A stretch of DNA of 64,000 nt from Bombyx mori (GCF_030269925.1 NC_085133.1:8824001-8888000); one strand, 5' to 3'; numbered from the stretch's first letter, positions 1 to 11,394 are shown. The notes: generated by a model not told the origin, from the sequence alone. Made by a program: numbers and translations.

Positions 1-520
1 GCGAGAGCGGAACGCCTCGCGATGTCTACCGCTACCTATTTCAAATTCTTTTGCACGCATTGATTCGTCATGAAACTCCCTTAACAGTTGGGGGATACGA
101 ACATAGAAACATTCTTCACATATCATTATATCATATCATTATCTTTGTTTACGTGGAGAAAGTTATTATGAACTCCCGACAGTTGCAATGTCTCGTTGTG
201 TTTGTCTTTGCAATTACAAACATTAACACGCGGATTCCAATTTAAAACAAATATATCTATCTATCGGGTATAATGATAGTAGAATATTTCTTTTCTAAAT
301 CCAAGTAACTATTCCTTTTTCCCGACAACGTTTAAACAAAATTTGATGATGATTTGCTTGTTTATTAAAGAAAGCGTTAAAAACACTATCACATTTTTAG
401 TATTTCCATAAATAGAATACCTGGTATTTTTATGTCGAATTTACGTTCTCTTCGTACAGTTGAAGGTTGGACGTTATAAGACGTGGGAGGCCACCAATGG
501 AGTGGACCTACCAAATTAAA
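1..520. other. No gene seen
   Basis: AT-rich sequence. Short open frames have no recognisable domain, promoter or codon pattern. I see nothing identifiable here. Confidence 0.5.
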
Positions 521-762
521 ACTTTTTATTTATTGCTTAGGTGGGTAGACGAGCTCACAGCCCACCTGGTGTTAAATGGTTACTGGAGCCCATAGACATC
601 TACAACGTAAATGCGCCATCCACCTTGAGGTATAAGTTCTAAGGTCTCAAGTATAGTTACAACGGCTGCCCCACCCTTCAAACCGAAACGCATTACTGCT
701 TCACGGTAGAAATAGGCGGGGCGGTGATCCCTTTCCGTGCGGACTCACAAGTACCACCAGTA
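521..762 (-). mobile_element. Bm1 SINE, 5'-truncated
   Basis: Reverse complement of the Bm1 body. The A-rich tail appears as a T run at 521 and the body ends at the CCACCAGTA block near 762. The tRNA-like head is missing, the usual state of Bm1 copies in this window. The copy is moderately diverged. Confidence 0.9.
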
Positions 763-1108
763 TAAAACTATATAACAAAAAAAATATATAACTGCAAAAC
801 CCATTTTCTTACAATTTTTAATCAAGCCACTTCAATTCCAAAGGTGCGAAATATTAAACATGTATTCATTTAGTACGTACGAAATTGAGTTTAAATTCTA
901 GTGCACTAAGGTCTATAATACTGTTTTCTTCTCATCAATGAAAGTCGACTACATCTCTTTTTTTTTATAAAACAACCACTACCACTGCCTACACTCGAAT
1001 GATTTAAAACCACAAGTAAACATTATCCTAGACATACCGCGTAATTGAATCTGAAGTGGGAATTTCCAATCATAATTTGCACAAACGGTATGATGATGTA
1101 ACTATTAT

Positions 1109-1268
1109 TTTTTTGCCTCTGTAGGCAGACTTACATACGGCACACCTGATGGTAAGTGGTTACCGTCGCTCATGGACGTCAGCAATGCCAGGGGCAGAGC
1201 CAGGCCACTGCCTAGCGGGAAGCCGCTGCCTACCGACGTGCTTTGTCGCAAACTCTTACCGGATCTGT
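1109..1268 (-). mobile_element. LINE 3' end (CR1/jockey-like)
   Basis: This matches the 3' untranslated part of the LINE whose reverse-transcriptase C-terminus is readable at 21,836-22,361 and 50,088-50,517. It shows the diagnostic blocks for TGTAGGCAGAC, the gagtggttaccgtcg-type segment and the agccgctgcctaccg-type segment. It is 5'-truncated with its tail on the left, so it lies on the minus strand. Confidence 0.75.
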
Positions 1269-1302
1269 TATCTTGACGTCAATGGTACCTTTTTTTTAAT
1301 AC

Positions 1303-1620
1303 GCTTTTATTGGCTTCAGACGTATGTATGTATGTAACGGAATCTTTGAACATGATTTTGATCCCCTTCAAAACACCGGATTAACTCGAAAGGTATACTT
1401 ATTAAGGACCGATGACAATTCAATATTAAGAAAAATATTGAAGAAATTGAAATTCAACTAAAAAATGAAAAATAAATAAAAAAACTAACATAGATAGAAA
1501 TAGAAAATAAATTTAAATTAAAAGTAGTGTGAGAAAAAATTATTTTATTGTAAAAAAAGCGTGGTGTGCTTTCTATTTTTAGTAGGATTTTCTATGAAAG
1601 CGTATTTTGTTAGTTTTTTT
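1303..1620. repeat. Dispersed repeat with inverted internal segment
   Basis: Bases 1303-1425 match the reverse complement of 28,445-28,575. Bases 1525-1620 match 28,205-28,375 in direct orientation. Relative to the copy at 28 kb the internal segment is therefore inverted, with a short actaac/gttagt inverted repeat near the break. No open frame. I do not recognise the family. Confidence 0.75.
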
Positions 1621-1624
1621 TAAC

Positions 1625-1765
1625 TTTTATTTATTTTCTATAGACGGGCTCATGGTGTAAAGCGGCTTCCGGAGTCCATGGATATCAATCATCACATCGT
1701 GCGTGTGGTATAGGTGGTGGTACCTACCCGTTCTAACTCAAAAGACTTTACCACCAGTAATGTGA
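1625..1765 (-). mobile_element. Bm1-like SINE relic
   Basis: Strongly diverged and internally deleted minus-strand Bm1 body. Recognisable pieces are the reverse of the ggctccagtaacc segment and the GGTGGTACCTACCC and TTACCACCAGTAA blocks. Confidence 0.6.
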
Positions 1766-2207
1766 TTATACTGTTTAATGGTATCGCAGCATAGTTAGTT
1801 AGTGGTAGCAGCCAATGCAGCGTAATTTCCCGACAATCTTTGTTTTTTTTACATATATTATACCAGAGTTATATGCAAATCTTATACAGGAATATGCACT
1901 AAAATAACTTTCAAAAGAAGTAAATTCCAAATTCCATTAGTTAATTTTTCACCCAGCTCTACAAAGGAAGTGAAAGAGGAGTTTATTTTTCTAAAAAAAA
2001 AAACCTTTTTTGGATTCACGCAGTTGAAAATTCATCATACAATATATGAAAATTGAACATGTCGAATGAGATGATGTGAATAATGAATGTACCAATTTAT
2101 CTAATTAATCTCGTAGATTAAAAAAGTAATCAAAACATGTTTTTATTAAACTAACTGTTTATTATGAAACGAAAAGTAGTCAAATTATAGTGTTAACGTT
2201 TTTTTTT
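1766..2207. other. No gene seen
   Basis: AT-rich spacer with only short open frames. Confidence 0.5.
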
Positions 2208-2899
2208 TTTTCTATCTGAGCTGATAGCCTTAGGGGCTATTTCAGCGTAACCGTGGCTAGTAGGTGAGCTCACGGGGCTCAAACCTGATGACGATGCTAA
2301 CACTGGCCCTAGCAAGAGCCGTGCTTCGCAGAATCTACCTCCGAATCGGAAACGCGACCCACTGAGAAGATCCGGCGAGAAACTCAGTTGACTGTATCTG
2401 AGAGTTAATTTACTCGTCGAGACCTTCGTCGCAAGCGACGGGTTCGACGGGAACGGTGACCGGTGCTTGAAGTATCTAAAAGCACCGTTAGTGGATCTGG
2501 AGGATCCGAGATAACGTATTTTGGGCGACGTCGACTGCTTTCCATTCTGTCCGCAGGATCGGGAATGTAGTTACCGGCGGCCACGATGAGAGGGTTCTCG
2601 TGTCGTGCCGCTTTATCGAAGTGGCGCATCGACGCCGACTGTAGATACTTACTGATGGACTCTAAATCCAGGTCGTCATGGAGGTCGACGTTCCTGACGA
2701 ACCACGGGGCTCCGACGGCTATCCTGCAGAAACGGGATTGAATAATTTGGAAGGATTTTAAGTGAGTGCGGGCCGCGTGAGCGAACACTACACTTGCATA
2801 GGTCATGACGGGGCGTATGCAAGTTTTGTAGAGTGTCACCTTATTTCTAAGGGACATTTTACTTCGCCTGCATAACCTCGGGTAGAGGGTGTTGACGAA
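2208..2899 (-). mobile_element. Jockey-like LINE, 3' end with RT C-terminus
   Basis: The minus strand encodes about 165 residues of the C-terminal part of a non-LTR reverse transcriptase: LRNKVTLYKTCIRPVMTYAS, then a segment with SDPPDPLTVLL, then an Arg-rich end, stopping at 2405. The open frame continues upstream of the Met at 2857 to about 2899, where the copy is truncated. The 3' UTR follows (cactgagaagatccggcgag block in reverse) and ends in a T run at 2208. The frame is intact but N-terminally truncated, so no activity is expected. The same 3' UTR recurs at 9.4, 10.3, 15.7, 20.7, 40.8, 43.1 and 49 kb. Confidence 0.85.
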
Positions 2900-3008
2900 T
2901 TACGAAATAAGCGAACACATATTTTTCACGACCACAAAATGCTTTATAGAAACATCGCTTTTAATTAACATCGGAAAAGTAATATGAATGGAGCGTTTGA
3001 TGAAACTT

Positions 3009-3248
3009 TTTTTTTTTTTCTAGATGGGTGGACGAGCTCACAGCCCATCTAGTTTTAAGTGGTTACTGGAGACCATAGACATCTACGACGTAAATGCGCC
3101 ACCCACCTTGAGATATAAGTTCTAAGGTCTCAAGTTACAACGGCTGCCCCACCCTTCAAACCGAAACGCATTACTGCTTCACGGCAGAAATAGGCAGGGC
3201 GGTGGTACCTACCCGCACGGACTCACAAGAGGTCCTACCACCAGTAAA
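3009..3248 (-). mobile_element. Bm1 SINE, 5'-truncated
   Basis: Near-consensus minus-strand Bm1 body with its tail as a T run at 3009-3019. It ends at the CCACCAGTAA block. Confidence 0.92.
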
Positions 3249-3976
3249 AAAAATGACGCTATGTTAACACCGTGGTAGGTTTTCGATTTAGATCTTAAAC
3301 TATAGAAATACAAATCACAATACAAATACATCAGTAACGATATGGGCTTTTATCAACGTGTTTCCATATGTTTTTAAACTTTATAAAGACAGACTATTTA
3401 AAAAATACTAATAAATTAAAGTCGGGCACTTTTGACACGAATATCATTCTTTCGACGAAAAAACAGACGAACGTATAATCAGACACAATTATTGTACATA
3501 CTTCGGCCGTACTTTGACTGAATACCGAAACAACTAGCACTTAATTGTACACGCAATAAAGTTGACAATTAAAACATCTACAGAAAATTAAAAAAAATGG
3601 GTCATCAGTTCGTATCGAACTAGTTCATTCATTAAAAAACGCAATTCACATCGATAGAAGTGTTCAGAAATATTCTATCTCTTTCTCTCGCAGGCTATAT
3701 CCTGTATATTTGAGTTGCTTTTGTCTCTTTCGTGTCGCCTTTTCGTTTCATCAAGTTTCAAGCCGGTTCGGTGCTAAAGTTTAAGCTTTGTACAGAGTTA
3801 AAAACATAAGGACATGCATTTTTTTTATCTGATTATATTTTGAATTATTAGTAGTGGCATTTGCAAAAACAGTTCCAAATTAAAAGGACACGGCTTGTCT
3901 CCCAGAACACAGTTTTTTGTTCTATTTGTTACACGAATCTATAATGTATTCTGTGCAAAAACACGTCTTGTGGTTT
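3249..3976. other. No gene seen
   Basis: AT-rich unique-looking sequence with no supported open frame or RNA gene. Confidence 0.5.
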
Positions 3977-3984
3977 CGAACACA

Positions 3985-4186
3985 CAATGGCGGATCCAGG
4001 GGGGAGTCATGGGGGTCATGACCCCCCCCCCCCCCTGAGCTAGTTCCAGGACTTGAACTAGCTTGGACTAATTGAGGAACATAATGATATATTTATTATC
4101 TATTGTTATCAAAATTAAATTATAAGTTCTTAACTTGCCCACGACTATGTGACCCCCTCCTGGCGCCAAAGCTGGATCCGCCCTTG
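3985..4186. mobile_element. hAT-type MITE with 8-bp TSD
   Basis: A 202-bp non-coding element. The left end CAATGGCGGATCCAG and right end CTGGATCCGCCCTTG form 15-bp inverted repeats with one mismatch. An exact 8-bp duplication, cgaacaca, flanks it (3977-3984 and 4187-4194). Eight-base duplications and this terminal sequence are typical of hAT elements. A run of C lies at about 4021-4034. There is no transposase, so it would depend on one supplied in trans. Confidence 0.85.
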
Positions 4187-4556
4187 CGAACACAATAGCC
4201 GAATTCCCGACAAACTCTCCCGGATACGTACGATGATGTGAATTTTTAACCGCTATATCATTGACCCTTTGACGTCACAGTGTGTTATGTGTAGTTTTGA
4301 TCAGCAAATTTTGCACCGAAACATTTCTATTTATTTATTGAACTGTCACAAAAGAAAACTTGTCAAGAAAACTTGCTTTCCGATCTGAAGGTACTTCGAA
4401 ATGTCACAATGGCGCTGCATTTATGCCACTAAAGGGTCCAGTTAAGGTAAATCAAAAACCTGCGCAATAAGCCGAAACTATTTAGAAAAAAAGATTAATT
4501 CCTCATTTCATTAAAATTAGACCATCGTCGACTATTGTCCGTGAAAATTTCGAAGT

Positions 4557-4800
4557 ATTACTGGTGGTAGGACCTCTTGTGAGTCCGCACGGGTAGGTAC
4601 CACCACCCCGCCTATTTCTACCGTGAAGCAGTAATGCGTTTCGGTTTGAAGGGTGGGACAGCCATTGTAACTATACTTGAGATCTTAAAACTTATATCTC
4701 AAGGTGGGTGGCGCATTTACGTTGTAGATGTCTATGGGCTCCAGTAACCACTTAACACCGGGTGGGCTATGAACTCGGCCACCCATGTAAGCAATAAAAA
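4557..4800 (+). mobile_element. Bm1 SINE, 5'-truncated
   Basis: Plus-strand body from the ACTGGTGGTAGGACC block to an A-rich tail of AATAAAAA type. The head is missing. Confidence 0.92.
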
Positions 4801-5361
4801 ATTAAAAAATAGTATTCGGAAATAATGTAATGACAACATGCAAAATTAAATCGTAAAATTAGTTTCAATTGCCTGTACGAGTCGCGAAAACCGATGAAAA
4901 AGACCTCGTTGCATGGTGACCAGACCTTTGACTCTTCTCACATCATTCTTGGAAGTTTTAGCGGCGAGAAACATTTTGAAAGGCATAATAATCAAGAGAA
5001 ACGTTCATTAAAGCATTAAGTCGACCGCAAATTAGTGACTTTAAATTAACCTTAAATACTGGATGCAAAAAACAATAATAACATGACGTCTAACTAGTCA
5101 AAATAACACTTTAATGTTTTAAGATCAATATTCTTTGGTAAATTTTAAACGGTCGTGGATTAGTGGTGTACAAAATTTTTCTCTCTCTCTACGAAACTGG
5201 TCATTTAAATTTTGAAATATGTTTTATTTTTTTTATTTTTACGGTTATGCATTAATGGATCTTTTGTTTATTCCTCTCTATACAATGCTGGACTGGGATA
5301 CTTCATGCAAAGTAGGATACATGAAGCACAGGTTTTGATTACATCTTTTGAATCAAATGAA
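4801..5361. other. No gene seen
   Basis: AT-rich spacer; nothing identifiable. Confidence 0.5.
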
Positions 5362-5490
5362 ATCAAATCAAAAAATTTTTATTCAACATAAATGAAAGTA
5401 CATACTTATTGAACGTCAAAAGAACTACCGCCAATTCACAAGAACTAGCCTCCGTCCTGAGAAGAATGGGCAAGAAACTCAGCGGGCATG
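5362..5490 (-). repeat. Probable LINE 3' terminal fragment
   Basis: The segment resembles a widespread lepidopteran retroposon tail. On the minus strand it ends in a tail-like A-rich run with AATCAAATC-type repeats at the left edge. It is preceded by blocks such as gaagaatgggcaagaaactc. There is no coding sequence, and I cannot name the clade. Confidence 0.45.
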
Positions 5491-6227
5491 TCTTTTTTTT
5501 TTAATATTAGATTTTTTTTTTAATATTAGATTTTTTTTAAACATTCATTTTTACATGAGTATTATAACATAACAATTATTACAATATTGAAATGCCCGGA
5601 GCGAGCAACTCATTCCCACTTTGTGCAATCTTCTAGACAGAATCTTCTTTTAGAAGACTTCTTTTACAGATGAGTCGTGCGCTTGTTTGTTTGTCCACAT
5701 CAAAGAAATACACTTACGTATGTATAAATTTACCATGTAATGTCGTAACAAACATGGTCTTTAAATAAAACTGGCGAGGAAGAAAACTCCGCTTAATACA
5801 AATGACTATTTCCGCCATTTTTCCTTTTGGATATATTCCCGATAGTGCACACACAGGCGCGTCTAATCCGTGTAGTTCGGGAGCGTGTGTGTCGAAATGA
5901 GGGGTGGGGGCAGATTGGGGGTACTGTTAAACTAATTATTGTGAGCGCGGGGGGGGGGACCAGGATTTTTCTACAACGCACAGATATATCACCATGTACG
6001 TACATATATTGCAAGATTAATAATTTCTCTATGTATATACACAAGAGCCATTTATTGAGTTCACATACTGGAATCGCCGTAAGGCATTGCTTCGGAATTG
6101 GCTCAATACTCCACTGTATGTATGTATCGCGAATTTAACTTAGTTATTTCGTGATATTGATTAATATAGATTTTTACACTTTACGCGACATTGAGGCCAT
6201 CGTTTTCTCACATAAATGGTATATAGT
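5491..6227. other. No gene; T-rich tandem and G run
   Basis: A T-rich unit of about 20 bp (ttaatattagatttttttt) is repeated near 5500-5540. A run of about 11 G lies near 5951. Overlapping open frames at 5793-6138 on both strands are low complexity and not credible genes. Confidence 0.5.
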
Positions 6228-6482
6228 TGCCGTCTGGTGTAGTGGTAAGTAACATGGTCACTACATAAGGGGGTCGCGGGTTCGAATTCCGCCAAGGGAA
6301 GATATTTTTAACATAAATATAAATGTCTTTTCCAGGGTCATGGATGTATATTAAATATATGTATGTGTATAATAAAAATCTTACATTTATTTCCGTTATC
6401 TGGTACCTGTAACACAAGTTCTTTACGAACTTATCACGGGACCAGTTAACGTGGCGTGATTGTTAGTAAATATTTATTTATA
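6228..6482 (+). mobile_element. tRNA-headed SINE, second family
   Basis: The head looks like a tRNA gene. It has a perfect polymerase III A box (tggtgtagtgg, 6235-6245) and a B box (ggttcgaattcc, 6279-6290). The non-tRNA body shares the ttccgttatctggtacc and gataagttcgtaaag (reverse) blocks with copies at 12,619-12,868 and 14,945-15,204. It ends in TATTTA repeats, and its body is unrelated to Bm1. The long tail and multiple copies argue against a functional tRNA gene. Confidence 0.8.
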
Positions 6483-6975
6483 TTTATTTATTATAGTTCA
6501 ATTTGCTGTATCCGACACCGACGTTATGTTTTGCGCTATAAATGACCCATCGACTATTATTATTTCATATTAATTGAAAATTTATTTGTATTTGTATTGT
6601 GGGGTAAATAAATACAATTATTATTATTATTATTAAATGCGAGACAACATTGCGTATCATTTATGTCTTTTTTTTATAAATGAAACTCTCAAATGACACA
6701 TACAAATGTAGTATTAGTTTATTTTTACAAATTTTAACGGCCGTTGTTTACCCGACCTTTTAGCCTATCTTATCGGCCGGTCATTTTCTTGACCCTCAAA
6801 GGGCTTTTTTGTTCTATTTTCCCGCTTTTTTCAGATACTAATCGATTTATCGACTAGCTATTGTAAGACGTTTAAGTTCGAATAAAAACTAAATTGAACA
6901 AAAACATCACTATTCAAATATCTGTCAAAAGTAGAGTTGCAATGTTGCCAGCTTTGCTTTTCTAAACTTTTGACA
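6483..6975. other. No gene seen
   Basis: AT-rich with a short ATT microsatellite at about 6619-6637. Nothing else identifiable. Confidence 0.5.
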
Positions 6976-7420
6976 GTCGTCGTGGCCTAAAAGATAGACG
7001 TCCGGTGCATTTGTATATAGCGATGCAACGGTGTTCGAATCCTGCAGGCGGGTACCAATTTTTCTAATGAAATACGTACTTAACAATTGTTCACGATTGA
7101 CTTCCACGGTGAAGGAATAAATAACATCGTGTAATAAAAATCAAACCCGCAAAATTATAATTTGCGTAATTACTGGCGGTAGGACGTCTTGTGAGTCCGC
7201 ACGGGTAGGTACCACCACCCTGCCTATTTCTACCGTGAAGCAGTAATGCGTTTCGGTTTGAAGGGTGGGGCAGCCGTTGTAACTATACTTGAGACCTTAG
7301 AACTTATATCTCAAGGTGTGTGGCGCATTTACGTTGTAGATGTCTATGGGTTCCAGTAACCACTTAACATCAGGTGGGCTGTGAGCTCGTCCACACATCC
7401 AGGCAATAAAAATAAAAAAA
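6976..7420 (+). mobile_element. Bm1 SINE, full length
   Basis: Complete Bm1. The tRNA-like head carries an A box (tggcctaaaag, from 6983) and a B box (gttcgaatcct, 7033-7043). A linker follows (aatgaaatacgtacttaac), then the standard body and an AATAAAAATAAA tail. The A box departs from consensus near its 3' end. Bm1 elements are polymerase III-transcribed retroposons mobilised by LINE machinery. Confidence 0.93.
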
Positions 7421-7573
7421 ATATAGAGATATTCATGTAAACAGCCGCGAAAAAAATATTCAGAAGCAAAATTAATGAAAAGGAACTCTAGAAAGACTAG
7501 AAAGACTAGAATTGGGTCTGCTTTTGGTTATAATAATACTTTTATATACTAATATAATAAATTTCATGTACTA

Positions 7574-8626
7574 CGAGGGCTGTACTAAAAGTATCGGGAA
7601 TGGAATATTTCCACTGTTACTGTCATATTAAAATCTTTTTAATTGAAAACTCCTTGGTTTTAAAAATCGAATACCATTTATTTATTTAAAAAAAGATTCT
7701 CGGTCTTGTCACGAGGTTTTGTCAAACTTGTTTAGTCGTTGAGAAAATGGAATTGACTCGAGAAAATTGAAGTTTAACACAAAAACAGTGTGTTGACCGG
7801 ATGATTTCTGCATTTGGTGATGAAGCCCCATCCAAAACCACAATTTATCGCTGGTTTGCTGAGTTTCAACGTGGACGTGTCAAGAAGCTCAGTGATGATC
7901 CCCGTCAAGGTCGTCCAAAAACTGCAGTCACCCAAGAAAACGTTGATGCTGTGCGTAAGCTGATTGAGGGAGATCGACATGTGACATACCGCGAAATTCA
8001 GGCAACTTTAGACATTGGCATGAGTCAAATTCAAATAATTTTGCTTGAACAATTAGGTGGAAAAAAGTTGTTTTCCCGATGGATACCGCATTCGCTCTGT
8101 GAAGAGCAAAAAGCGGCTCGCGTTACTTGGTGCGTCAGAACTCTCGAAAGATTCCACGCAGGATCCTCAAATGCTGTATACAACATTGTATCAGGTGACG
8201 AATACTGGATATACGCGTACGAACCCGAAACAAAAAATCAGTCACGAGTTTGGGTGTTCGAAAATGAGTTAAAGCCAACAAAAATTGTTCGTTCACGGAG
8301 TGTTGCAAAAAAAATGGTGGCCACGTTTGTCTCCAAAACCGGCCATGTTACGACTATTCCTCTTAAGGGACAAAGAACGGTTAATGCAGAATGGTATGCT
8401 AGCATTTGTTTGCCACAGGTCGTTTCTGACCTCCGTAAAGAGAACTGCAACCGCCACATCATCCTCCATCACGACAATGCGAGTTCTCACACCGCGCACA
8501 GAACAAAAGAGTTTTTAGAGCAAGAAAACATAGAATTATTAGACCATCCGCCGTACAGCCCCGACCTAAGCCCTAATGATTTCTATACTTTCCCTAAAAT
8601 AAAGAATAAATTGCGTGGACAGAGAC
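7574..8626 (+). pseudogene. Mariner transposase, C-terminally truncated
   Basis: A mariner-family element. A terminal-repeat-like sequence (cgagggctgtactaaaag) starts after a TA at 7572-7573. The natural start codon looks like 7747, but codon 8 (7768-7770) is TGA, so the open frame now begins at 7801. The remaining 275 or so residues read cleanly. They contain a helix-turn-helix N-terminal region, then GDEYW (Asp133), HHDN (Asp225) and SPND (Asp260), counted from 7801. The last two Asp have 34 residues between them, the DD34D arrangement of mariner. The frame runs into a Bm1 fragment right after the KNKLRGQR block, so the C-terminal end and the 3' terminal repeat are missing. Apart from these two lesions it looks young. 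Confidence 0.88.
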
Positions 8627-8753
8627 TTAGAACTTGTATCTCAAAGTGAGTGGCGCATTTATGTTGTTGATGTCTATAGGCTCCAGTAACCACTTAATAC
8701 CAGGTGGGTTGTGAGCTCGCCGAACTATGTAAGCAATAAAAAAAAAAACATCT
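8627..8753 (+). mobile_element. Bm1 3' fragment fused to mariner
   Basis: A 5'-truncated Bm1 beginning at the cttagaacttgtatctcaa block and ending in an A-rich tail. It abuts the mariner reading frame and supplies its last few codons and stop. I see no clear target duplication. Confidence 0.85.
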
Positions 8754-9329
8754 TTAAAAGCTAAGAAGGCGTAGACCCTGATAATCGCACCTCATGTTAC
8801 GTGTCTTTCAAAGTACTGAAAGAATACTAGTGTTAAACAAGGAAATTTTTGTCTGCAATCACTCCTCGCCGCCAGCATACAGTTCTTGTATACATTTTCC
8901 TCGAGGAAAACACGCAGTGACTGTTGTATGAGGTAACTTAAATTTAATATATTTATTGCTTCGAAAAGGAGTGCTGAAATATACCTAGCAATTCCCGGCG
9001 TCTTTACGTTGGGAGTCGACAGAATGGCGTTATCCAACACTGCAACAGGACCCACGGTTAATTATCAAATTTAATAAGTAGAAACAAATCACGCACGGTC
9101 ATCCGACCGACAAAAAGCACAGGATTCAAAACAAAGGATATGTTATAGGTACCAGAGACTGGCGTACATACTTATATACGTTTAAATATACACATATATA
9201 GATAATAAACACCCAGACAAGGAGCAAACAAACCTGTTCATCACACGAATGCTTACCCGATTTGGGAATCGGACCCGCGATCCTTGGCGCAACAGTCAGG
9301 GGTGCTAACTACTGCACCATCGAGTCATT
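8754..9329. other. Possible decayed mariner end, then nothing
   Basis: The first 100 or so bases contain short stretches that could be a decayed continuation of the mariner C-terminus (an aaggcgtagac block, then a catgtt block). The frame is broken and I cannot confirm it. No matching right terminal repeat and no gene. Confidence 0.35.
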
Positions 9330-9606
9330 CAAAATAATACACGTCATTTTGGATCCTCCCGATCCACTAACGGTGCTTTTCGGTACCTCAAGCACCGGTT
9401 ATCGTTGTCGTCGAACCCGTCGCTTGCGACGAAGGGCTCGGTGAGTAAATTAACCCACAAACACAGCCCACTGAGTTTCTCGTCGGATCTTCTGTGGGTC
9501 GCGTTTCCGATCCGGTGGTCGTCAGGTTTGAGCCCCGTTAGCTCACCTACTAGTTCAGTTAATCTAGAATATCCCCTCAAGGTTACTAGAATAGGTAGGA
9601 AAAAAT
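9330..9606 (+). mobile_element. Jockey-like LINE 3' end
   Basis: Plus-strand copy of the same LINE tail as at 2.2 kb. It encodes the final SDPPDPLTVL-like segment with its Arg-rich end (here LDPPDPLTVLF). The 3' UTR follows and ends in GAATAGGTAGGAAAAAA. The original stop context is altered. Confidence 0.8.
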
Positions 9607-10257
9607 AATGATACAGGGGTTAATAAAAGAGGTCAATCGTTTATCTCCTGTATACAAATTAGCTCGCCTTATCATCGCAACTAGTCTCGAGTTGAAAGAG
9701 AGAGAGAGAGTATACTTCATTGCACTCCATAACACTGATAACATATAAATACAGTCAACAGGCAGGTATAATTGTACAAATGGTGGTCTGACGTCAAAAG
9801 CGATATCTTCTACCCAACCGCATTTGCAAAGATAAATTTTGAAAAAAAAAAAAAAACTTTTGTGTTGCATTTTACTAACAATATTCGGAGTGATCTACCA
9901 AATTGACGAAACCTTTTTAGCACATCATCAAATAATGAAAAAAAATTTAATACAAATATACAATAAATACACATAATAATAAAAATACAACAAAACGATA
10001 TTTTTTTTAAAACTGAAACACATACAAACAAACAAACAGCACTAATCAAAAAATGTAATGTTTCTTCATCATTCTTTTGATTTGTGTGCTTGAAAAAACT
10101 GCACTTCAAAAATTTTGGACGCAATCTTTTAAGCTTTATTTTCTATATTCTTGTTTTTACAGCTAATAACTTTGTGCTTCTAAAGCTTTATGTATAGTAT
10201 GATAATGATAATGAATATGTTAAAAACGACTTACATACCAACCGCTTATGATGCACC
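9607..10257. other. No gene seen
   Basis: AT-rich, with an AG microsatellite at about 9700-9710 and A/T runs. The Phe-rich minus-strand frames come from A runs and are not credible proteins. Confidence 0.5.
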
Positions 10258-10456
10258 AAACATTAAACCCACTGAGTTTCTCGCCGTATCTTCTCAATGG
10301 GTCGCGATTACGATCTGGTGATAGATTCTGCGAAGCGCCACTCTTGCTAGGGCTAGTGCTGGCAAATTCTCTTAGGTTGAGCCCGTGAGCTCATCTACCC
10401 GTCTGGGCGTAGCTGGAATAGCCTCTTAGGCTACCAGTGAAGAGATGGGGTGAAAA
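10258..10456 (+). mobile_element. Jockey-like LINE 3' UTR
   Basis: 3' UTR only: the actgagtttctcgcc, tctgcgaagcgc and tgagctcatctaccc blocks, ending in an A run after gggtg at 10,450-10,457. Confidence 0.75.
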
Positions 10457-10829
10457 AAATGCACTAAACAGAACATCCAAAGATAATGAAGACCCTAAGA
10501 CAAGCTTATCTGCTCCATCCGACTCAATAAACTCATTATCATGCCCGATAAACAACGCAGCTGTGGAACAAAACACAGCATCATAGGTTATCACAACAAA
10601 ACATTAACGTGACGCGTAACTTACAAGAAAAATTTATATTTATCAATACTTGTTTTTTGTCAATACGAGAAACGCATCGATAATTTTTTTATGACATTTT
10701 CAAGGGGAATTCCTATTCCGAAATTTTTAAAATAGGTTTTTTTTTATTGGAGTCATATCGCACCGCTATCTAGCGAACGAAAAAGCGACACTACAAAGAA
10801 ACAAACATAGGATTTAGCCTGCGAGAGCG

Positions 10830-11110
10830 CGGCTTTTTGGCGGGAACGCGAGGAGTGAAGTTGTGTGATTTGTTTTATTTTGTCTATTTAGTGTTTCTTC
10901 GGGCTTAAATAACTGTAATAACGGTGGTTTATTAAATTAGTATCTGTGAAATTGCACAAATGTGGGAAAATGAGACAAAGTCGGTGAACGTAACTTCTCG
11001 AGTTCCTTCAAAAATTCACTGAAAAAATTTCAATAAATGATCACCATTTTACTGAGATTATATTTCATCCCATATCATCTTATCTCGTTTCATTTAATTT
11101 CATGCCAATT
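10830..11110 (+). repeat. Unnamed dispersed repeat, copy 1
   Basis: About 280 bp similar to 53,505-53,800. Shared blocks are ggcggga...cgag, tgtttcttc(a/g)gg(t/c)ttaaat, acttctcg, aaattcactgaaaaa and gagattatatttcatccca. No open frame. The family was not recognised. Confidence 0.65.
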
Positions 11111-11394
11111 TATTAAGTTTCCTTCGTTTTTTATTATTCATAAACTGTCAATAAATAAAACGGCGAATTATAAAAATCTTATTACTTGACGCTGGCTAAT
11201 GCACAAACCGTGCCGGAGCCAAAATCTAAAGAAAAAGAAGAAGCCTGCGAGAAAATGAGATAGATTACTTCTGATCTAACTTCTACGGTACAGATTACAA
11301 TTAAAACTTGCACTGAAGATACTTATTAAAACAGTCGAATTCAACTTTTTGTAATCTTCTCTTTCACCCCTTCCAAAAGCAGAAAGGTTTCTTT

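Noticed and set aside
5793..6138. Overlapping frames on both strands
   Set aside because: Both run through a G run and low-complexity sequence and have no recognisable protein features.
6228..6300. Functional tRNA gene (also 12,790-12,868 and 15,130-15,204)
   Set aside because: A and B boxes are present, but the head is followed by a repeated non-tRNA body and tail at three loci. It is a SINE head, not a tRNA gene.
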